A stretch of 64,000 bases of DNA from NCBI RefSeq assembly GCF_002005425.1, contig NZ_CP019704.1, positions 2,872,001 through 2,936,000 of the forward strand, in the 5' to 3' direction. Every line of letters starts with the position of its first letter. Position 1 is the first letter of the stretch. The notes under the pieces were generated by a model. It did no database searches, had not been told where the DNA came from, and worked only from the letters and a program-made list of their open reading frames with translations. Below, in pieces: positions 16,455 through 25,472 of the stretch. Made by a program: the position numbers and the translations under genes. The DNA is from Polaribacter sp. BM10 (GTDB lineage: Bacteria > Bacteroidota > Bacteroidia > Flavobacteriales > Flavobacteriaceae).

Positions 16455-16907
16455 ATGAAAGTTGTTATACAAAGAGTTACAGAAGCAAGTGTAACCATAA
16501 ATAAAATTAAAGTAGCAGCAATTAACCAAGGACTTTTAATTCTAGTTGGTATTGTAAACGAAGACACGCAAGAAGATATCGATTGGTTAGTGCGTAAAAT
16601 TACAAATCTTAGAATTTTTAATGATGAAAACGGTGTAATGAATCAGTCTCTTTTAGATGCTAAAGGCGACGTAATCGTTGTAAGTCAGTTTACTTTACAT
16701 GCTTCGACCAAAAAAGGAAATAGGCCAAGTTATATTAAAGCGGCAAAACCAGATGTTGCAATTCCGTTGTACGAAAACTTTGTAAAAACTCTTCAAAAAA
16801 ATATCGATAAACAAGTGCAAACAGGTGAGTTTGGTGCAGACATGAAAGTAGCGCTTTTAAATGATGGACCAGTTACAATTATTATAGATTCTAAAAACAA
16901 AGAATAG
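16455..16907 (+). CDS. dtd: D-aminoacyl-tRNA deacylase
   Basis: 150 residues, the usual length. It removes D-amino acids from mischarged tRNAs. The N-terminal MKVVIQRVTEASVTI, the catalytic-site VVSQFTLHAST and the C-terminal NDGPVTIIIDS are all present. It lies 24 bp after rsgA on the same strand and 5 bp before the TatD-family gene. Confidence 0.96.
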   Translation: MKVVIQRVTEASVTINKIKVAAINQGLLILVGIVNEDTQEDIDWLVRKITNLRIFNDENGVMNQSLLDAKGDVIVVSQFTLHASTKKGNRPSYIKAAKPDVAIPLYENFVKTLQKNIDKQVQTGEFGADMKVALLNDGPVTIIIDSKNKE

Positions 16908-16912
16908 TTTTT

Positions 16913-17554
16913 ATGAATTATTTCGATGCACATACGCATACTTTTTCTAAAGAAGAAAATGTTTTGTCTGTTGTAAATAAATATCCCGTATCAGAAAATT
17001 TTTCGCATCCATTTTCAATTGGTATTCATCCTTGGTTTATTAAAGTAAAAACACTTAATACACAATTTACTGTTTTAGAAGAAAATATACAGCATAAAAA
17101 TTGTTTAGCTATAGGAGAGTGTGGTTTAGATAAATTAACAGAGGTCGATTTTCAAACTCAGAAAGAAGTATTTGTTAAACAAATTCAATTGTCAGAAAAA
17201 TATAAAAAGCCGTTAATAATTCATTGTGTTAAAGCACATCAAGAAATAATTGAGTTAAAAAAAACATTAAAACCTAAACAAGTTTGGGTGTTTCACGGAT
17301 TTAATAAAAGCTTGCAACTTGCAGAAAGTTGTCTTAAAAACGGAATTATATTGTCTTTTGGAAAGGCAATTATCAATAGAAATAAAATAGCAGAGGTTTT
17401 TAAAAAATTGCCATTAAACGCTATTCTTTTAGAAACAGATAATGATGATGTAACTATTTTTGATGTTTACAAAAAAGCATCAGAAATTAAAAATATTGAA
17501 GTAACAGAACTTCAAAAACAAGTAGAGCAAAATTTTAAAAATATATTTATTTAA
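16913..17554 (+). CDS. TatD-family metal-dependent hydrolase
   Basis: A 213-residue TIM-barrel amidohydrolase. Metal ligands are visible in FDAHTHTF, in AIGECGLD (Glu), in PLIIHCVKAHQEI and in WVFHGFNKS. The late Asp is in LLETDNDD. Relatives act as 3'-5' DNA or RNA exonucleases or as D-aminoacyl-tRNA-related hydrolases; the substrate here is unknown. It is somewhat shorter than Escherichia coli TatD (about 260). It overlaps tcdA by 1 bp and sits after dtd, so it may share a tRNA quality-control context. Confidence 0.88.
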   Translation: MNYFDAHTHTFSKEENVLSVVNKYPVSENFSHPFSIGIHPWFIKVKTLNTQFTVLEENIQHKNCLAIGECGLDKLTEVDFQTQKEVFVKQIQLSEKYKKPLIIHCVKAHQEIIELKKTLKPKQVWVFHGFNKSLQLAESCLKNGIILSFGKAIINRNKIAEVFKKLPLNAILLETDNDDVTIFDVYKKASEIKNIEVTELQKQVEQNFKNIFI

Positions 17555-18267
17555 TGAGTTGGTTAGAGCGCACAGAGTTATTGGTGCAAAAAGAAGGTTT
17601 AGAAAAATTAAAGAATGCCAATATTTTAGTAGTTGGTTTAGGTGGTGTTGGTTCTTATGCAGCAGAATTTATAGCTAGAGCAGGTGTAAATAAAATGACA
17701 ATTGTAGATGGTGATGTTTTTGATGAAACAAATAAAAATAGACAATTACCAGCTTTAAACTCTACAATTGGTAAGCCAAAAGTAACAGTTTTAGCAGAAA
17801 GATTAAAAGATATCAATCCTACTATAGAATTAACAGTTTTGCAAGAATTTTTATCTCCAGAAAGAGCTTATGAAATTGTATCTAAAGATTTTGATTATGT
17901 ATTAGATTGTATAGATAGTATTACACCAAAAGTTAATTTAATTGTAGCAGCTAGAAGAAAAAAAGTTAAAATTATTTCTTCTATGGGAGCCGGTGGTAAA
18001 TTAGATGCAACTAAGATTAAGGTAAAAGATATTTCTAAAACTAAAAATTGTACAATGGCAAGAGTTTTAAGAAAACGACTAAAAGAAAGAAAGGTAGATA
18101 AGGGTGTTAAAGCTGTTTTTTCTGATGAAGTTCAAATTCCGGAGAGTGTAAAAATTACAGACGGAACCAACTTTAAGAAATCGTATTATGGTACAATAAG
18201 CTTTATGCCTGCAGCGTTTGGTTTGCAAGCAGCAGCACATGTTGTTAATTTTATTATAAAAAAGTAA
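17554..18267 (+). CDS. tcdA: tRNA threonylcarbamoyladenosine dehydratase
   Basis: A 237-residue ThiF/MoeB/HesA-type E1-like protein. The ATP-binding GLGGVGSYAAEFIARAGV, IVDGDVFDETNKNRQLPA and VLDCIDSITPKV motifs and the later SSMGAGGKLD are typical of TcdA (CsdL), which cyclises t6A37 to ct6A in tRNA. There are no MoeB-type zinc Cys pairs, in line with TcdA. It is the last gene of the rsgA run. Confidence 0.92.
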   Translation: MSWLERTELLVQKEGLEKLKNANILVVGLGGVGSYAAEFIARAGVNKMTIVDGDVFDETNKNRQLPALNSTIGKPKVTVLAERLKDINPTIELTVLQEFLSPERAYEIVSKDFDYVLDCIDSITPKVNLIVAARRKKVKIISSMGAGGKLDATKIKVKDISKTKNCTMARVLRKRLKERKVDKGVKAVFSDEVQIPESVKITDGTNFKKSYYGTISFMPAAFGLQAAAHVVNFIIKK

Positions 18268-18322
18268 AAAATATTTTCCAAGGAAAATAAAAGCGTTGTA
18301 TATTTGCCATGGAAAATATTTT
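18268..18322 (+). promoter_or_regulatory. Promoter with flanking 13-bp inverted repeat (YceI gene)
   Basis: AAAATATTTTCCA (18268-18280) is repeated inverted at 18310-18322. Between them lies a -7 box, TATATTTG at 18299-18306. A further GGAAAAT at 18282-18288 makes a small palindrome with the left arm (TTTTCC-AA-GGAAAA). The arm centres are 42 bp apart, about four helical turns. There is no TTG at -33. The start of transcription would fall in the right arm, so the two arms cannot form an RNA hairpin together. This looks like a protein-binding operator. Confidence 0.55.
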
Positions 18323-18344
18323 AAACTAATTAAATTAAAGTAAT

Positions 18345-18977
18345 ATGAAAAAAGTAGTTTTATCATTAGTATTAGTAGCATCAGTTTTAACTGCATGTAA
18401 AAGTGAAAAGAAAGAAAAAGTAGAAGCTAAAGAAGAAGTAAAAGTAGAAGCTACGCAAGATTTAAATAATGTAGATGTTGCTAGTTCTGTAATTACTTGG
18501 AAAGGTACAAAGCCAACAGGTGCACACAACGGTACAATTATGTTAAAAGAAGGTTCTTTAAACGTAGAAGAAGGTAAGTTAGTTGGTGGTACTTTTGTTG
18601 TTGATATGTCTTCTATGAAAAATGAAGATTTAGATGCAGAAGGTGGTGCAAAATTAGTTGGGCATTTATCAGCTCCAGACTTTTTTGATGTTGCAAAATA
18701 CCCAATGTCTAAATTTGTTATTACTAATGTAGAAGAAGCAGAAGGTAAATTAGCTGTAACAGGTAATTTAACAGTAAAAGATGTTACAAAAAGCATAACA
18801 ATACCTGCTACTTTAACTACAGAAGGAAATGTTACAACATTTAAAAGTGAAAAATTTAATGTAGATAGAGCAGATTTTAATGTAAAATACGGTTCAAAAA
18901 AATTCTTTGATAACTTAAAAGATAAGTTTATTGATGATATGATTGAGTTTTCTTTTACAGTTAACACAAAAGCATAA
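18345..18977 (+). CDS. YceI-family lipoprotein
   Basis: A 210-residue lipoprotein with the lipobox LTAC (Cys18), followed by a Lys/Glu-rich linker (residues 19-38) and a YceI lipocalin-like beta-barrel domain (VITWKGTKPTGAHNGTIML, FFDVAKYPMSKFVIT, LTVKDVTKSITIPA, FNVDRADFNVKYGSKKFFD). YceI proteins bind long isoprenoid or fatty lipids and are often induced by stress. The ligand here is unknown. Its promoter has an unusually large inverted repeat, and a terminator follows, so it is likely a singly regulated gene. Confidence 0.92.
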   Translation: MKKVVLSLVLVASVLTACKSEKKEKVEAKEEVKVEATQDLNNVDVASSVITWKGTKPTGAHNGTIMLKEGSLNVEEGKLVGGTFVVDMSSMKNEDLDAEGGAKLVGHLSAPDFFDVAKYPMSKFVITNVEEAEGKLAVTGNLTVKDVTKSITIPATLTTEGNVTTFKSEKFNVDRADFNVKYGSKKFFDNLKDKFIDDMIEFSFTVNTKA

Positions 18978-19007
18978 TTTGATTTAAACTTTAGATCGAA
19001 AAATTAT

Positions 19008-19041
19008 AAACCCAAAACGAAAGTTTTGGGTTTTCTTTTTA
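19008..19041 (+). terminator. Terminator of the YceI gene
   Basis: The 11-bp stem AAACCCAAAAC/GTTTTGGGTTT with a GAAA tetraloop is followed by a T-run. Thirty bases from 19011 are identical to the terminator at 22972. Confidence 0.9.
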
Positions 19042-19068
19042 TATTGCATCGCTATAAAAAAATGTTGC

Positions 19069-20979
19069 ATGAAAAAAAGTTCTTACCTGGCATTCATTTG
19101 CCTATTTTTTACCTTTTACATAATTAAGGCCCAAGAAACTGATTACTCTTACCAATCTATACCAGTTAATTTATTAGAAAATGCAAATGCAGTTGTAAGA
19201 GATAATTCTATAGAAATTACAATAGAAGATTTCGATAGAATGACTGTTCAAAAAAGAGAAGTTGTAACCGTTCTAAATAAATTAGGTAATGTAGATGCTA
19301 GATTAGTAGAAGGTTATGATGAAGACACAAAGATTACAGATTTATCTGTAAAAGTTTTTGATGCTAATGGTACAGAAATTAAAAAGTATAAAAAAAGAGA
19401 TTTTATAGATGTAAGCGCTGTAGATGGCGGTACATTATACTCAGACTCTAGAGTAAAATACTTAGACTATACACCAATATCTTATCCTTATACAGTTGTT
19501 TTCGAATCAGAATATAAAACATCAACAACGGGTTTTATACCTTGGTGGCAACCTATAAATGGTTATTATGTTTCAGTCGAAAAAAGTTCGTATAAAATTA
19601 ATAATCCAAAGAAAATTCCGTGGAGAACAAAAAAAACAAACTTTAAAGATTTTGCAGTAAAAGAATTAGAAAATGACTCTGAAATACTTTTTACAATAGA
19701 AAATCAACCAGGTTATAAACAAGAAAATTCAACAGTTCATTACAGAGAAATATTACCAAAAGCCTTAATTGCATTAAATAATTTTTCATTAAAAGGTGTA
19801 GCAGGCTCATATAAAAACTGGCAAGAATTTGGTTTGTGGATGCATTCTAAACTATTAAAAGGTAGAGATGTTTTAGATGCTGGCACAATATCAGCAATAA
19901 AAAACTTAGTAAAAGATATCGAAGATCCTATAGAAAAAGCAAAACTAGTGTATCAATATATGCAAAACAAAACAAGATACATAAGTGTACAAGTTGGTAT
20001 TGGTGGTTGGGAACCAATAGCAGCGAAAGAAGTAGATAGAGTTGGTTACGGTGATTGTAAGGGTTTAACTAATTATACAAAAGCTTTATTAAATGTTGCT
20101 GGTGTAACTTCTTATTATACAGTTGTATATGCTGATGAAAAAAGAGATATAGATAAAGATTTTTCGTCTATGCAAGGAAATCATGTGATTTTAAATATTC
20201 CTACAAAAGATAAGGATGTTTGGTTAGAATGTACAAGTCAAGATATGCCTTTTGGTTTTTTAGGCGATTTTACACATGATAGAAACGTTTTGGTTGTTAC
20301 ACCAGAAGGCGGTGTTATTAAAAGAACAGCTTCTTATAAGGATGAAAAAAATTTACAGGTAACTTCTGCAGATATTCAGTTGAATAAAGATGGTTCTTTA
20401 AAAGCTATATTAAATATTGTTTCAAAAGGATTACAATATGATGATAAACAACATTTTGATACGTACACGAACGAAGAGTTAATAAAAACTTATAAATCTA
20501 ATATTTGGTCTTATAATAATAACACTGATATAGAATCTGTAAAGATTAAGAATGATAAAAAAGAGATAATATTTGAAGAGGATATAATTTTAAATGTAAA
20601 AAATTATGCATCTATATCAGAATCTGAGTATTTGTTTAGAGTAAATGTATTCAACAGAAATAATTATGTGCCAAAAAGGTACCGAAAAAGAAAACTACCA
20701 CTTAAAATTTATAGAGGCTATAAAGACGAAGACACATACAAAATAACCTTGCCAGAAAATTACGTATTGAGCGTGCTTCCATCAGAGAAAATTATTAATT
20801 CAAAGTTTGGTACGTATAAAGTTTCATTTACAAAGATTAATGAAAAATCTTTTATCTATTACAAAAGACTAATTATAAAAGAAGGGACTTATTCTAAAGA
20901 AGATTATAAATCTTACAGAACTTTTAGAAGAAGTATTGCCAAATATGAAAATTTAAGAATCGCAATAAATAAAAATTAA
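19069..20979 (+). CDS. DUF3857 / transglutaminase-like protein (active form)
   Basis: A 636-residue exported protein with a signal peptide (MKKSSYLAFICLFFTFYIIK-AQ). The N-terminal DUF3857 beta domain (residues of about 25-230) is followed by a transglutaminase-like papain fold with the Cys330 motif GYGDCKGLTNYTKALL, His372 in QGNHVIL, and an acidic residue in WLECTSQD. A C-terminal beta domain of the DUF3858 type follows. Natural substrates of this Bacteroidetes family are unknown; it is thought to act in the periplasm or on the surface on peptide bonds. It overlaps the next paralogue (TAATG), so the two are coupled and may form a pair. Confidence 0.9.
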   Translation: MKKSSYLAFICLFFTFYIIKAQETDYSYQSIPVNLLENANAVVRDNSIEITIEDFDRMTVQKREVVTVLNKLGNVDARLVEGYDEDTKITDLSVKVFDANGTEIKKYKKRDFIDVSAVDGGTLYSDSRVKYLDYTPISYPYTVVFESEYKTSTTGFIPWWQPINGYYVSVEKSSYKINNPKKIPWRTKKTNFKDFAVKELENDSEILFTIENQPGYKQENSTVHYREILPKALIALNNFSLKGVAGSYKNWQEFGLWMHSKLLKGRDVLDAGTISAIKNLVKDIEDPIEKAKLVYQYMQNKTRYISVQVGIGGWEPIAAKEVDRVGYGDCKGLTNYTKALLNVAGVTSYYTVVYADEKRDIDKDFSSMQGNHVILNIPTKDKDVWLECTSQDMPFGFLGDFTHDRNVLVVTPEGGVIKRTASYKDEKNLQVTSADIQLNKDGSLKAILNIVSKGLQYDDKQHFDTYTNEELIKTYKSNIWSYNNNTDIESVKIKNDKKEIIFEEDIILNVKNYASISESEYLFRVNVFNRNNYVPKRYRKRKLPLKIYRGYKDEDTYKITLPENYVLSVLPSEKIINSKFGTYKVSFTKINEKSFIYYKRLIIKEGTYSKEDYKSYRTFRRSIAKYENLRIAINKN

Positions 20980-22949
20980 TGAAAATGAAAAAAGTATTAC
21001 CTCTACTATTATTATTATTAACAACCCAACTATCTATACTTGCCCAAGATTATAAATTTGGTAAAGTGAGTAAAGAAGAATTAGAAGAAAAATTTTATCC
21101 TTTAGATTCTACAGCAGATGCTGTTTACCTATTTAAAAAAAGAAGAACTTATTATGATTATATAACTAATAATGGTTTTCAATTGGTAACAGAGTTTCAT
21201 GAAAGAATAAAGGTTTATAATAAAGAAGGCTTTAACATGGCAACCAAAGAAGTTGTTTATTATAAACCAGAATCTGGCGAAAGTGAATCTGTAAGTTCTA
21301 TTAAAGGATATACTTTTAATTTAAATGGTAATAAAATTGAAAAAGAAAAGTTATCTACCAAAAGTATTTTTACAGAAAATATTAGCAAATTTAGAAGTGT
21401 TAAAAAGATTAGCATGCCTAAAGTTAAAGAGGGGTCTGTAATAGAGTTAAGATATAAAGTTTATTCGCCTTATGTACAATCAATATCAGATTTAAAACTG
21501 CAGTATCATATACCGGTTAAAAAATTAGATTACAGTGTAGAAATCCCAGAATATTATATTTTTAAGAAAAATACAATTGGTTATTATCCTGTAAAACAAA
21601 TTAGAACTTCTAAAAACGGCAAGATTGGAGATACCAATTATAAGATTGAAGTTACAAGTTTCGTGGAAGAAAACATACCGGCTTTAAAAAATGATGAACC
21701 ATTTGTTAGTAGTGTGAAAAACTATAGATCTGGTTTAAAATTCGAATTAACTCAAACAAACTTTATTAGTATCGGCGGAGATTTTAAATCTTACTCAAGC
21801 TCTTGGGAACAAGTCGCAAAACAAATTTATAAATCTTCTAGTTTCGGAGGAGAGTTGTCAAAATCGAGTTATTATAAAGACGATTTAAATAAAATTTTAG
21901 CAGAAAGTAAAACAGAGGTAGATAAGTTATTGAATATTTACAATTTTGTTAAACAAAGAGTTAAATGGAATGAATATTATGGTATTTATTCTGATAAAGG
22001 TGTAAGAAAAGCTTTTAAAGATAGAGTAGGTAATGTTGCAGATATTAATTTAATGCTAACATCTATGTTGCGTAATTCTGGCTTAAATGCAGATCCTGTT
22101 TTAGTAAGTACAAGAGCTAACGGAGTGCCTTTTTTTCCAACAATAGACGGTTTTAATTATGTTGTTTCTGTGGTCGAATTGTCTTCTGGAGGTTTGATTT
22201 TACTTGATGCTACAGAACCATATAGTACGCCAAATATTTTACCTAGAAGAGCATTGAATTGGAATGGGAGAAGAATCACAAAAGATGGTAACTCATCTTG
22301 GGTAAAATTAGCTACAACAAAACACGCAACAGAAGATAATAATATAATGGTTAATATTTCTGATGATTTAATGATTAACGGTCTTTACAGAACAAAGTTT
22401 AGTAATTTAAGTGCTTTAACTTATAGAAAAAACAACAATCACTTAACAGAAGAAGCTGTAGTAACAGGTTTAGAGGAAAAAACAAATGTAGAAATAGAAG
22501 ATATTAAAATTTTAAATGATAAAAACATTTATAAGATACCTACAAGAACTATAAAGTTTAATAGCGACGGATTGATAGAAAGTATAAACGGTAAATTATA
22601 TGTAGAACCATTATTATTTTTAACAGAACGTAGAAACCCTTTTAAATTAGAAGAAAGAAAGTTTCCGGTTGATTTTACAACACCATGGAAAGTGAAAAAT
22701 GTAGTTTCAATTAAAATACCTGAAGGTTATAAGATTGAAGCTATACCAGAAAGTTTTGCGATTGGCTTACCAGATAATTTAGGAGTTTTTAAATATCAGA
22801 TTCAAGAAAATGCTGGTAAAATTAGTACGATTAGTAGTATGCAATTTAATACAGCAATTGTATCTCCACAATATTACGAAAGTTTAAAAAAGTTTTATGG
22901 TGATTTAGTGAAAAAGCAAACTGAAAAAATTGTTTTAATAAAAATTTAA
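20979..22949 (+). CDS. DUF3857 / transglutaminase-like paralogue lacking catalytic residues
   Basis: A 656-residue exported paralogue of the preceding gene, with a signal peptide (MKKVLPLLLLLLTTQLSILA). The fold and domain order are the same, but the catalytic Cys position reads GNVADINLMLTSML, with Val353 in place of Cys. The His position is Tyr394 (FNYVVSVV). Only the Asp410 position (LLDAT) is kept. It is therefore probably a pseudoenzyme serving a binding or scaffold role next to its active partner. The frame is intact and the start overlaps the upstream stop. An alternative is a different chemistry that I cannot see. Confidence 0.9.
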   Translation: MKMKKVLPLLLLLLTTQLSILAQDYKFGKVSKEELEEKFYPLDSTADAVYLFKKRRTYYDYITNNGFQLVTEFHERIKVYNKEGFNMATKEVVYYKPESGESESVSSIKGYTFNLNGNKIEKEKLSTKSIFTENISKFRSVKKISMPKVKEGSVIELRYKVYSPYVQSISDLKLQYHIPVKKLDYSVEIPEYYIFKKNTIGYYPVKQIRTSKNGKIGDTNYKIEVTSFVEENIPALKNDEPFVSSVKNYRSGLKFELTQTNFISIGGDFKSYSSSWEQVAKQIYKSSSFGGELSKSSYYKDDLNKILAESKTEVDKLLNIYNFVKQRVKWNEYYGIYSDKGVRKAFKDRVGNVADINLMLTSMLRNSGLNADPVLVSTRANGVPFFPTIDGFNYVVSVVELSSGGLILLDATEPYSTPNILPRRALNWNGRRITKDGNSSWVKLATTKHATEDNNIMVNISDDLMINGLYRTKFSNLSALTYRKNNNHLTEEAVVTGLEEKTNVEIEDIKILNDKNIYKIPTRTIKFNSDGLIESINGKLYVEPLLFLTERRNPFKLEERKFPVDFTTPWKVKNVVSIKIPEGYKIEAIPESFAIGLPDNLGVFKYQIQENAGKISTISSMQFNTAIVSPQYYESLKKFYGDLVKKQTEKIVLIKI

Positions 22950-22969
22950 GCTAAAAAGTTAATTATATA

Positions 22970-23003
22970 AGCCCAAAACGAAAGTTTTGGGTTTTCTTTT
23001 TTA
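22970..23003. terminator. Terminator between convergent units
   Basis: The stem CCCAAAAC/GTTTTGGG with a GAAA loop and T-run can also serve the convergent CPBP gene. Thirty bases from 22972 are identical to the terminator at 19011. Confidence 0.85.
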
Positions 23004-23012
23004 TAATTTTTT

Positions 23013-23639
23013 TTAAGAAGGAAACCCTAACATATTTCCCATGCCAACAGTAAATAGCCAGCAGCCATAAATACTATGTTCTACACTAACTAAAAATGTA
23101 GATTTTGTTTTACTGTAGGTGTATGCAAATAGAAGTCCTCCAATAAAAGTTAAAATTAAAACCAATGTATTTTTAAATAATAAATGAGCAAGAGAAAACA
23201 AAAAAGCATTTATAAAAAGAAATAATTTCTCATTTTTAAACAATTCTAGATAGCGTTTAAAAAAGAAATTTCGGTAAAGTAATTCTTGCGGATATACAGA
23301 AAAAATCGAATAAAAAAGAAGTATTAAAATCCATAAAAGTGGTTTGTTTAAAACAACTATAAAGAGGTTTTTAGGGGCTGTAAAGTAAACGTAAAAAGAG
23401 GTGGTGATTGCTATCAAGAACAGCTTTATCATGGTTGATTTCCAAAAAAATCTCCAATCAATATTTTTCGAAATTCTTAATTTTACGTTTTCAACTTTAA
23501 GTAGAATGTACAAAATGTAAAAAAAACCAAGCAGACCAATTGTAAGTTTGATAATAGCATTATAAGTAAAAACAAAACTAATAGGAATCATTAAAAATAA
23601 AATTAATAGCTCTAATAGTTTGTAGTTTTTAGTCTGCAT
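23013..23639 (-). CDS. CPBP-family intramembrane metalloprotease
   Basis: 208 residues with about six hydrophobic segments. The family motifs are present in variant form: PQELLYRNFFFKRY (QE in place of EE), then FLFSLAHLLFKN, and VSVEHSIYG. The CPBP/Abi (PF02517) family includes prenyl-protein and bacteriocin-maturation proteases. Because the first motif Glu is Gln, activity is uncertain, though the second Glu and the His residues remain. It follows the Lrp gene with only 2 bp between, so it is cotranscribed with it. Confidence 0.8.
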   Translation of the reverse strand: MQTKNYKLLELLILFLMIPISFVFTYNAIIKLTIGLLGFFYILYILLKVENVKLRISKNIDWRFFWKSTMIKLFLIAITTSFYVYFTAPKNLFIVVLNKPLLWILILLFYSIFSVYPQELLYRNFFFKRYLELFKNEKLFLFINAFLFSLAHLLFKNTLVLILTFIGGLLFAYTYSKTKSTFLVSVEHSIYGCWLFTVGMGNMLGFPS

Positions 23640-23641
23640 AT

Positions 23642-24097
23642 TTATAAATTTATAGCTGTTGTATTTTTAACTTGCTCAATTGCAAAAGTACTATGTGTAC
23701 TGCCAATGTATTTGATAGCAGTAAGTTTTGTTATCATAAAATTTCTATAAGTTTCCATGTCTTTTACATAGATTTTTAAAATATAATCGTAATCTCCACT
23801 TACATGAAAACATTCGGAAACTTCTTCTAATTTTAAAATTTCATTTTCAAAAGTATGTACATATTCTTTAGAGTGCTGAATTAATTTTACATGGCAAAAC
23901 ACTAAAAAAGATTTATCAATTTTATTTTTATTTATAATTGCAACATACTTTTCTATTACTTTTTGATTTTCTAGTTTTTTAATTCTTTCATAAATAGCTG
24001 TAATAGATAGGTTTAGTTGTAAAGATAATTGTTTGGTGGTTTGTTTACTATCTACTTGTAATAAATTTATAAGTTTTTTGTCTATCGTGTCTAACAT
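23642..24097 (-). CDS. Lrp/AsnC-family transcription regulator
   Basis: 151 residues. The N-terminal winged helix-turn-helix (LDTIDKKLINLLQVDSKQTT, LNLSITAIYERIKKLENQKV) and the C-terminal RAM ligand domain (VSECFHVSGDYDYILKIYVKD) are complete. Such proteins sense amino acids. It is divergent from methionine gamma-lyase across about 150 bp of AT-rich DNA (24098-24246) with repeated AAATTTTAAA-like segments, so it most likely controls that gene, perhaps with methionine or a related amino acid as ligand. Confidence 0.93.
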   Translation of the reverse strand: MLDTIDKKLINLLQVDSKQTTKQLSLQLNLSITAIYERIKKLENQKVIEKYVAIINKNKIDKSFLVFCHVKLIQHSKEYVHTFENEILKLEEVSECFHVSGDYDYILKIYVKDMETYRNFMITKLTAIKYIGSTHSTFAIEQVKNTTAINL

Positions 24098-24246
24098 ATA
24101 ATTTTCTAAAATTTTAAATGAATCAAATTCTTTTTAGATATTAAAATTACTAATTGATTTAAAAATAGAAAAAAAATCTAAATTTTAAATTTTATATTGT
24201 TTTTATTTCTTAAAAATTGTCTTTTTGTGTAAATAAAACTATATAT

Positions 24247-25446
24247 ATGAAATTCAATCCAGCAGACAAAATTCAAGATTTACAATATTTCGGAGAGTTT
24301 GGAGGCGTTAATCCTTCAATTTCAGATTCATCTACTTATACATTCTTATCAGCAAAAACGATGTTCGATACATTCGAAGGAAATGCAGACGGATGTTATT
24401 TATATTCTCGCCATTCTACGCCAAGTAATTTGTATTTAGGCGAAGCTTTAGCGGCTATGGAAGGTACAGAAACTGCAAATGTAGCAGCATCCGGAATGGG
24501 AGCAATCACTCCTGTTTTATTGCAGTTAGTTGGTACCGGAGAACACATTGTTTCAAGTAGAACAATTTATGGCGGAACATATGCTTTTTTAAAGAACTTT
24601 ACACCAAGATTAGGTATAAATACTTCATTTGTAGATATTACCAAACTAGATATTGTAGAAGCTGCAATTACAGATAAAACAAAGGTTTTGTATTGCGAAT
24701 CTGTAAGTAATCCGCTTTTAGAAGTTGCAGATATCGAAGGTTTATCTGCATTAGCAAAAAAGTATAATTTAAAATTAGTAGTAGATAATACATTTTCTCC
24801 GTTATCAATATCCCCTGCAAAATTAGGTGCAGATGTTGTAGTACATAGTTTAACAAAATTTATCAATGGTTCTTCAGATACTGTTGGTGGCGTAGTCTGT
24901 GGTGCGCAAGATTTTATTAACGATTTACGAAACGTAAATGATGGCGCAAGCATGTTACTAGGTTCTACTATGGATAGTTTAAGGGCTTCTTCTATTCTTA
25001 AAAACTTAAGAACTTTACATATTAGAATGAAACAACATAGCTATAATGCTGCTTTTTTAGCTGATAAATTTGAGACTGATGGCTTAAAAACAGTATATCC
25101 TGGTTTACAATCGCATCCGTCACACGAATTATTTAAGTCTATGATGAATGCCGAATATGGTTTTGGTGGTATGTTAACTATAGATGCAGGCTCTTTAGAA
25201 AAAGCGAATGAGCTAATGGAGTTGATGCAACACAAAAACTTAGGTTATTTAGCTGTAAGTTTAGGTTTTTATAAAACCTTATTTTCTGCACCTGGTAGCT
25301 CTACATCATCAGAAATACCAGAAGAAGAACAAAAAGAAATGGGATTGTCTGATGGATTGATACGTTTTTCTATTGGTTTAGATAATGATATCGAGCGTAC
25401 ATATACAATGATGAAAACCTGTATGAAAGAAGTTGGTATTCTATAA
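24247..25446 (+). CDS. Methionine gamma-lyase-like PLP enzyme
   Basis: 399 residues of the Cys/Met-metabolism PLP family (fold type I). It has YLYSRHSTPSNLYLGEALAA, VAASGMGAITPVLLQL, SSRTIYGGTYAFLKN, VVDNTFSPLSISPAKLGADVVVHSLTK (PLP lysine), and a C-terminal IRFSIGLDN. The best fit is methionine gamma-lyase (methionine to methanethiol, 2-oxobutyrate and ammonia); cystathionine lyases or synthases are alternatives. I chose ATG 24247 (MKFNPADKIQ). The frame can be extended 10 codons to a TTG, but that adds no family sequence. It faces an Lrp gene and is followed by an NhaC-type transporter. Confidence 0.88.
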   Translation: MKFNPADKIQDLQYFGEFGGVNPSISDSSTYTFLSAKTMFDTFEGNADGCYLYSRHSTPSNLYLGEALAAMEGTETANVAASGMGAITPVLLQLVGTGEHIVSSRTIYGGTYAFLKNFTPRLGINTSFVDITKLDIVEAAITDKTKVLYCESVSNPLLEVADIEGLSALAKKYNLKLVVDNTFSPLSISPAKLGADVVVHSLTKFINGSSDTVGGVVCGAQDFINDLRNVNDGASMLLGSTMDSLRASSILKNLRTLHIRMKQHSYNAAFLADKFETDGLKTVYPGLQSHPSHELFKSMMNAEYGFGGMLTIDAGSLEKANELMELMQHKNLGYLAVSLGFYKTLFSAPGSSTSSEIPEEEQKEMGLSDGLIRFSIGLDNDIERTYTMMKTCMKEVGIL

Positions 25447-25472
25447 ATATTTAACGAATTCTTTAAAATAGT

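Noticed and set aside
18335-18967. 210-residue minus-strand frame opposite the YceI gene
   Set aside because: It is the mirror of a well-supported lipoprotein gene and shows no family motif.
24217-24246. TTG start of methionine gamma-lyase
   Set aside because: The ATG at 24247 gives the family N-terminus; the 10 extra residues add nothing typical.
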